Shown here piece by piece: positions 7,075-8,508 of a stretch of DNA of 8,508 bases. Numbering within the stretch: position 1 is the first letter of the stretch; each line of letters opens with the position of its first letter. Below the pieces are notes generated by a model. It had not been told where the DNA came from. It saw only the letters and a program-made list of their open reading frames with translations, and searched no databases. Origin of the DNA: CAZNQW01 sp964575225 (GTDB lineage: Bacteria; Chloroflexota; Anaerolineae; JAAYZQ01); NCBI GenBank assembly GCA_964575225.1, contig CAZNQW010000171.1:1-8508 (forward strand). Reading direction: 5' to 3'. Made by a program: the position numbers and the translations under genes.

Positions 7075-8049
7075 GTGAACCGAACGATCGTATCCGTTTT
7101 TATCCTTGGTCTCTTGATGCTTTCCCTCTTGGCCTGCGGCGCCGAGTCGCGCGGGTTTGCCGACCAGGCTTCGCTCTCGCCCATCGCCCTGGAGGAAGGA
7201 CAAACGCTGCGGGTGATGGCCACCACCAACATCGTCGGCGACGTGGTGCGCCACGTGGGCGATGACCGGATCGACCTGACGGTGCTGATGGGCACCGGCG
7301 TGGACCCCCACAGCTATGTGGCGGCGCCCGCCGACGTGGCCCGGGTCCACGACGCCCACGTGCTCTTTATCAACGGCGCCGGGCTGGAGGCCGGGATCGA
7401 AGAGATGCTGGACAGCGCCGGCGGCGAGGCCGTGGTGATCTCGCTGGCTGAGGGCCTGGAGCTACGGCCCTTTGCCGGCGCCGATCACGGAGACGAGGAC
7501 GAGCACGCCGATGAGGACCACGGCGACATGGACCCTCACGTCTGGTTCGACGTGCAGAACGTGATGCGCTGGGTCGAGACCATCGCCGCCACCCTGAGCG
7601 CCCTGGACCCCGAGGGCGCTGCCGTCTATCGCGCCAACGCCGAGAGCTATTCGGCCACTCTGGCCGAACTCGATGCCTGGGTGGCCCAGGAACTGGCAAC
7701 CCTCCCCGAGGCCAACCGTGTGCTGGTGACCAATCACCCGGTCTTTGGCTATCTGGCGGCCCGTTACGGCCTGGAGCAGGTGGGCGCCATTTACCCCGTC
7801 AATCCCTCGGCCGAGCCCTCGGCCCAGGACATCGCCGCGCTGGAGGATTTCCTCCGCCAGCAGGGGGTGCCCGCCATCTTTTCCGAGAGCACGGTGAACC
7901 CCAAACTGGCCCAACAGATCGCCGATGACACGGGCGTCCAACTGATCGCCCTGTATACTGGATCCTTGGGCGAGCCGGGCAGCGGCGCCGAAACCTACGT
8001 CGAGCTGATCCGCTACGACGTCCGCCGCATCGTCGAGGCTCTGAGGTAA
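7075..8049 (+). CDS. znuA: Zinc/manganese ABC transporter substrate-binding lipoprotein (ZnuA/TroA family)
   Basis: This cluster A-I solute-binding protein captures Zn2+ or Mn2+ outside the membrane for an ABC importer. The 324-residue product starts with a lipoprotein signal (MNRTIVSVFILGLLMLSLLAC, lipobox LLAC, Cys21). The metal histidines are in VDPHSY (H79), DPHVWFD (H155) and NHPVFGY (H221). A His in the third site is typical of zinc-type and TroA-type members rather than PsaA-like ones. FSESTVNP (E271) is conserved, but the usual fourth-ligand Asp of the LYxDSLG motif is Gly296 (LYTGSLG). A short acidic His-rich loop (137-153) precedes H155, as in ZnuA. The GTG at 7075 is preferred because AAGGA lies 8 nt before it; an ATG at 7066, directly abutting that site, would add three residues. 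No permease or ATPase gene follows in the window. Family assignment is secure; the metal is inferred. Confidence 0.92.
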   Translation: MNRTIVSVFILGLLMLSLLACGAESRGFADQASLSPIALEEGQTLRVMATTNIVGDVVRHVGDDRIDLTVLMGTGVDPHSYVAAPADVARVHDAHVLFINGAGLEAGIEEMLDSAGGEAVVISLAEGLELRPFAGADHGDEDEHADEDHGDMDPHVWFDVQNVMRWVETIAATLSALDPEGAAVYRANAESYSATLAELDAWVAQELATLPEANRVLVTNHPVFGYLAARYGLEQVGAIYPVNPSAEPSAQDIAALEDFLRQQGVPAIFSESTVNPKLAQQIADDTGVQLIALYTGSLGEPGSGAETYVELIRYDVRRIVEALR

Positions 8050-8070
8050 AGCCGCCGCGGGCGGCAGATC

Positions 8071-8091
8071 GGCCACGAATTGCACGAATTC
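8071..8091. repeat. CACGAAT short repeat, copy 2
   Basis: GGCCACGAATTGCACGAATT matches the copy at 3709 in 18 of 20 bases, but here has only two CACGAAT heptamers. It again lies within about 25 nt downstream of a stop codon. Confidence 0.65.
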
Positions 8092-8148
8092 AGGGCCAGC
8101 CTATGGAGCCAGGCCTGCTGGGGCCGACCGGGTCAGGTTGACTCCTGT

Positions 8149-8460
8149 GCAACCGGATCGCGACAGGGCAACGCCTGAATTGCGGGGGTCCGGGGGCCGC
8201 AGGACCCCGGGCTGGGGTTGTGNNNNNNNNNNATCCGTTCGGCGACTACTTGTTTGGGGGGGGTGCGGGGCCCGTCGCCCCCCGGGGCTGGGTTTGTGGG
8301 GGCTCGGCCGAGCCCCCACAAATGCGCCGCGCTGTACGAAGGCATGCCCTGCCAAGGCGGGGGCCCTGCGGGCGGACGCGGCGAGCAGGCAAGTTCCCGC
8401 CGCGAGTACCCTCGCCCTCCGCAGCCAGAACCGATGGGCCCCCGTTTTCACGGGGGTGAC
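8149..8460 (-). repeat. Composite palindromic repeat, copy B (inverted, interrupted by an N gap)
   Basis: Read on the minus strand, it repeats the module order of the copy at 3868-4122: GTCACCCCCGTGAAA hairpin, GCGAGGGTACTCGC, GCATTTGTGGGGG, and a 54-bp block at 8149-8202 identical to 4069-4122. The stretches between the shared modules differ. It contains a perfect 30-bp palindrome at 8293-8322 with half-site TTTGTGGGGGCTCGG, where copy A has only a degenerate version. Confidence 0.75.
8223..8232. other. Assembly gap of 10 Ns
   Basis: Ten ambiguous bases lie inside repeat copy B, next to the 54-bp block that also exists at 4069-4122. A repeat-induced scaffold join is the likely cause, so the true length and sequence here are unknown. 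Confidence 0.95.
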
Positions 8461-8488
8461 GGACAGCGGCGAGAGTGATGATCTCGTC

Positions 8489-8508
8489 GTCATGCCCGCG
8501 GAAGCGGG
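8489..8508. repeat. REP-like palindrome, truncated by the window end
   Basis: GTCATGCCCGCGGAAGCGGG has a CCCGC/GCGGG stem with a GGAA loop and fits the widespread GTCAT-CCCGCG-AAGCGGG class of extragenic palindromes. The GTCACCCCCGTGAAA hairpin starting at 3868 and its counterpart at 8436-8460 look like diverged relatives. Confidence 0.65.

Larger units (their letters stand above)
8050..8508. other. Terminal intergenic region, 459 bp, repeats and an assembly gap
   Basis: No gene is supported. Straight after the stop codon is a GCCGCC/GGCGGC hairpin (8051-8065) without a U tract, at best a weak terminator. Then come a CACGAAT repeat (8071-8091), inverted composite repeat copy B with the N gap (8149-8460), and a partial REP-like palindrome at the end. 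The expected transporter genes znuC and znuB do not begin here. Confidence 0.75.

Noticed and set aside
3868..8460. Composite transposon bounded by the inverted composite repeats
   Set aside because: No transposase lies inside, no target duplication is visible, and the enclosed genes have ordinary promoters and composition. Dispersed repeats explain it better.
8101..8493. 130-residue minus-strand frame across the N gap
   Set aside because: It is entirely repeat DNA and includes unknown residues; no independent evidence of coding.

Overview
The window is GC-rich bacterial DNA from a metagenomic or draft assembly. It has four protein genes, all recognisable: nusA (minus strand, cut by the contig edge), queG, a three-domain regulatory-domain/acetate kinase/PduL fusion, and a znuA/troA-type metal-binding lipoprotein (the last three on the plus strand). 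The best guess for the host is a Chloroflexota (Anaerolineae-like) bacterium. This rests on the acetate kinase-PduL fusion, the style of the NusA and metal-binding proteins, and the dense GTAGGGGC-type dispersed repeats. It is an inference from pattern, not from a search.

Layout. Bases 1-46 are not biological: they match the Illumina P7/TruSeq Read 2 adapter with its i7 index. Bases 47-1666 are nusA, reading toward and off the contig edge. Bases 1667-2500 form a divergent intergenic region. It holds a strong extended -10 promoter and a hairpin-rich leader for nusA, a 306-bp MITE-like element with inverted terminal repeats, a GC-rich degenerate repeat cluster, and the queG promoter. queG spans 2501-3697. 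Bases 3698-4343 hold a CACGAAT repeat, a small GTAGGGGC element, short tandem repeats and a long composite repeat, then a clean promoter and leader for the fusion gene at 4344-6665. That gene ends at a textbook terminator (6690-6722). Another GTAGGGGC-family element and a promoter precede the metal-binding lipoprotein gene (7075-8049). The last 459 bases are repeats again: a CACGAAT repeat, a second and inverted copy of the composite repeat broken by a 10-N gap, and the start of a REP-like palindrome at the window end.

How the genes fit together. They look like four separate transcription units rather than an operon. I see a separate sigma70-type promoter for each and repeats in every gap. 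The standout is the fusion protein. It carries both steps from acetyl-CoA to acetate plus ATP (PduL phosphotransacylase and acetate kinase) on one chain, behind an N-terminal domain of the cyclic-nucleotide-binding fold. Several normally invariant residues in the kinase and in the nucleotide-binding cassette are changed. Roughly a quarter of the window is noncoding and dominated by dispersed palindromic repeats, and two inverted copies of one composite repeat bracket the fusion gene and the lipoprotein gene.
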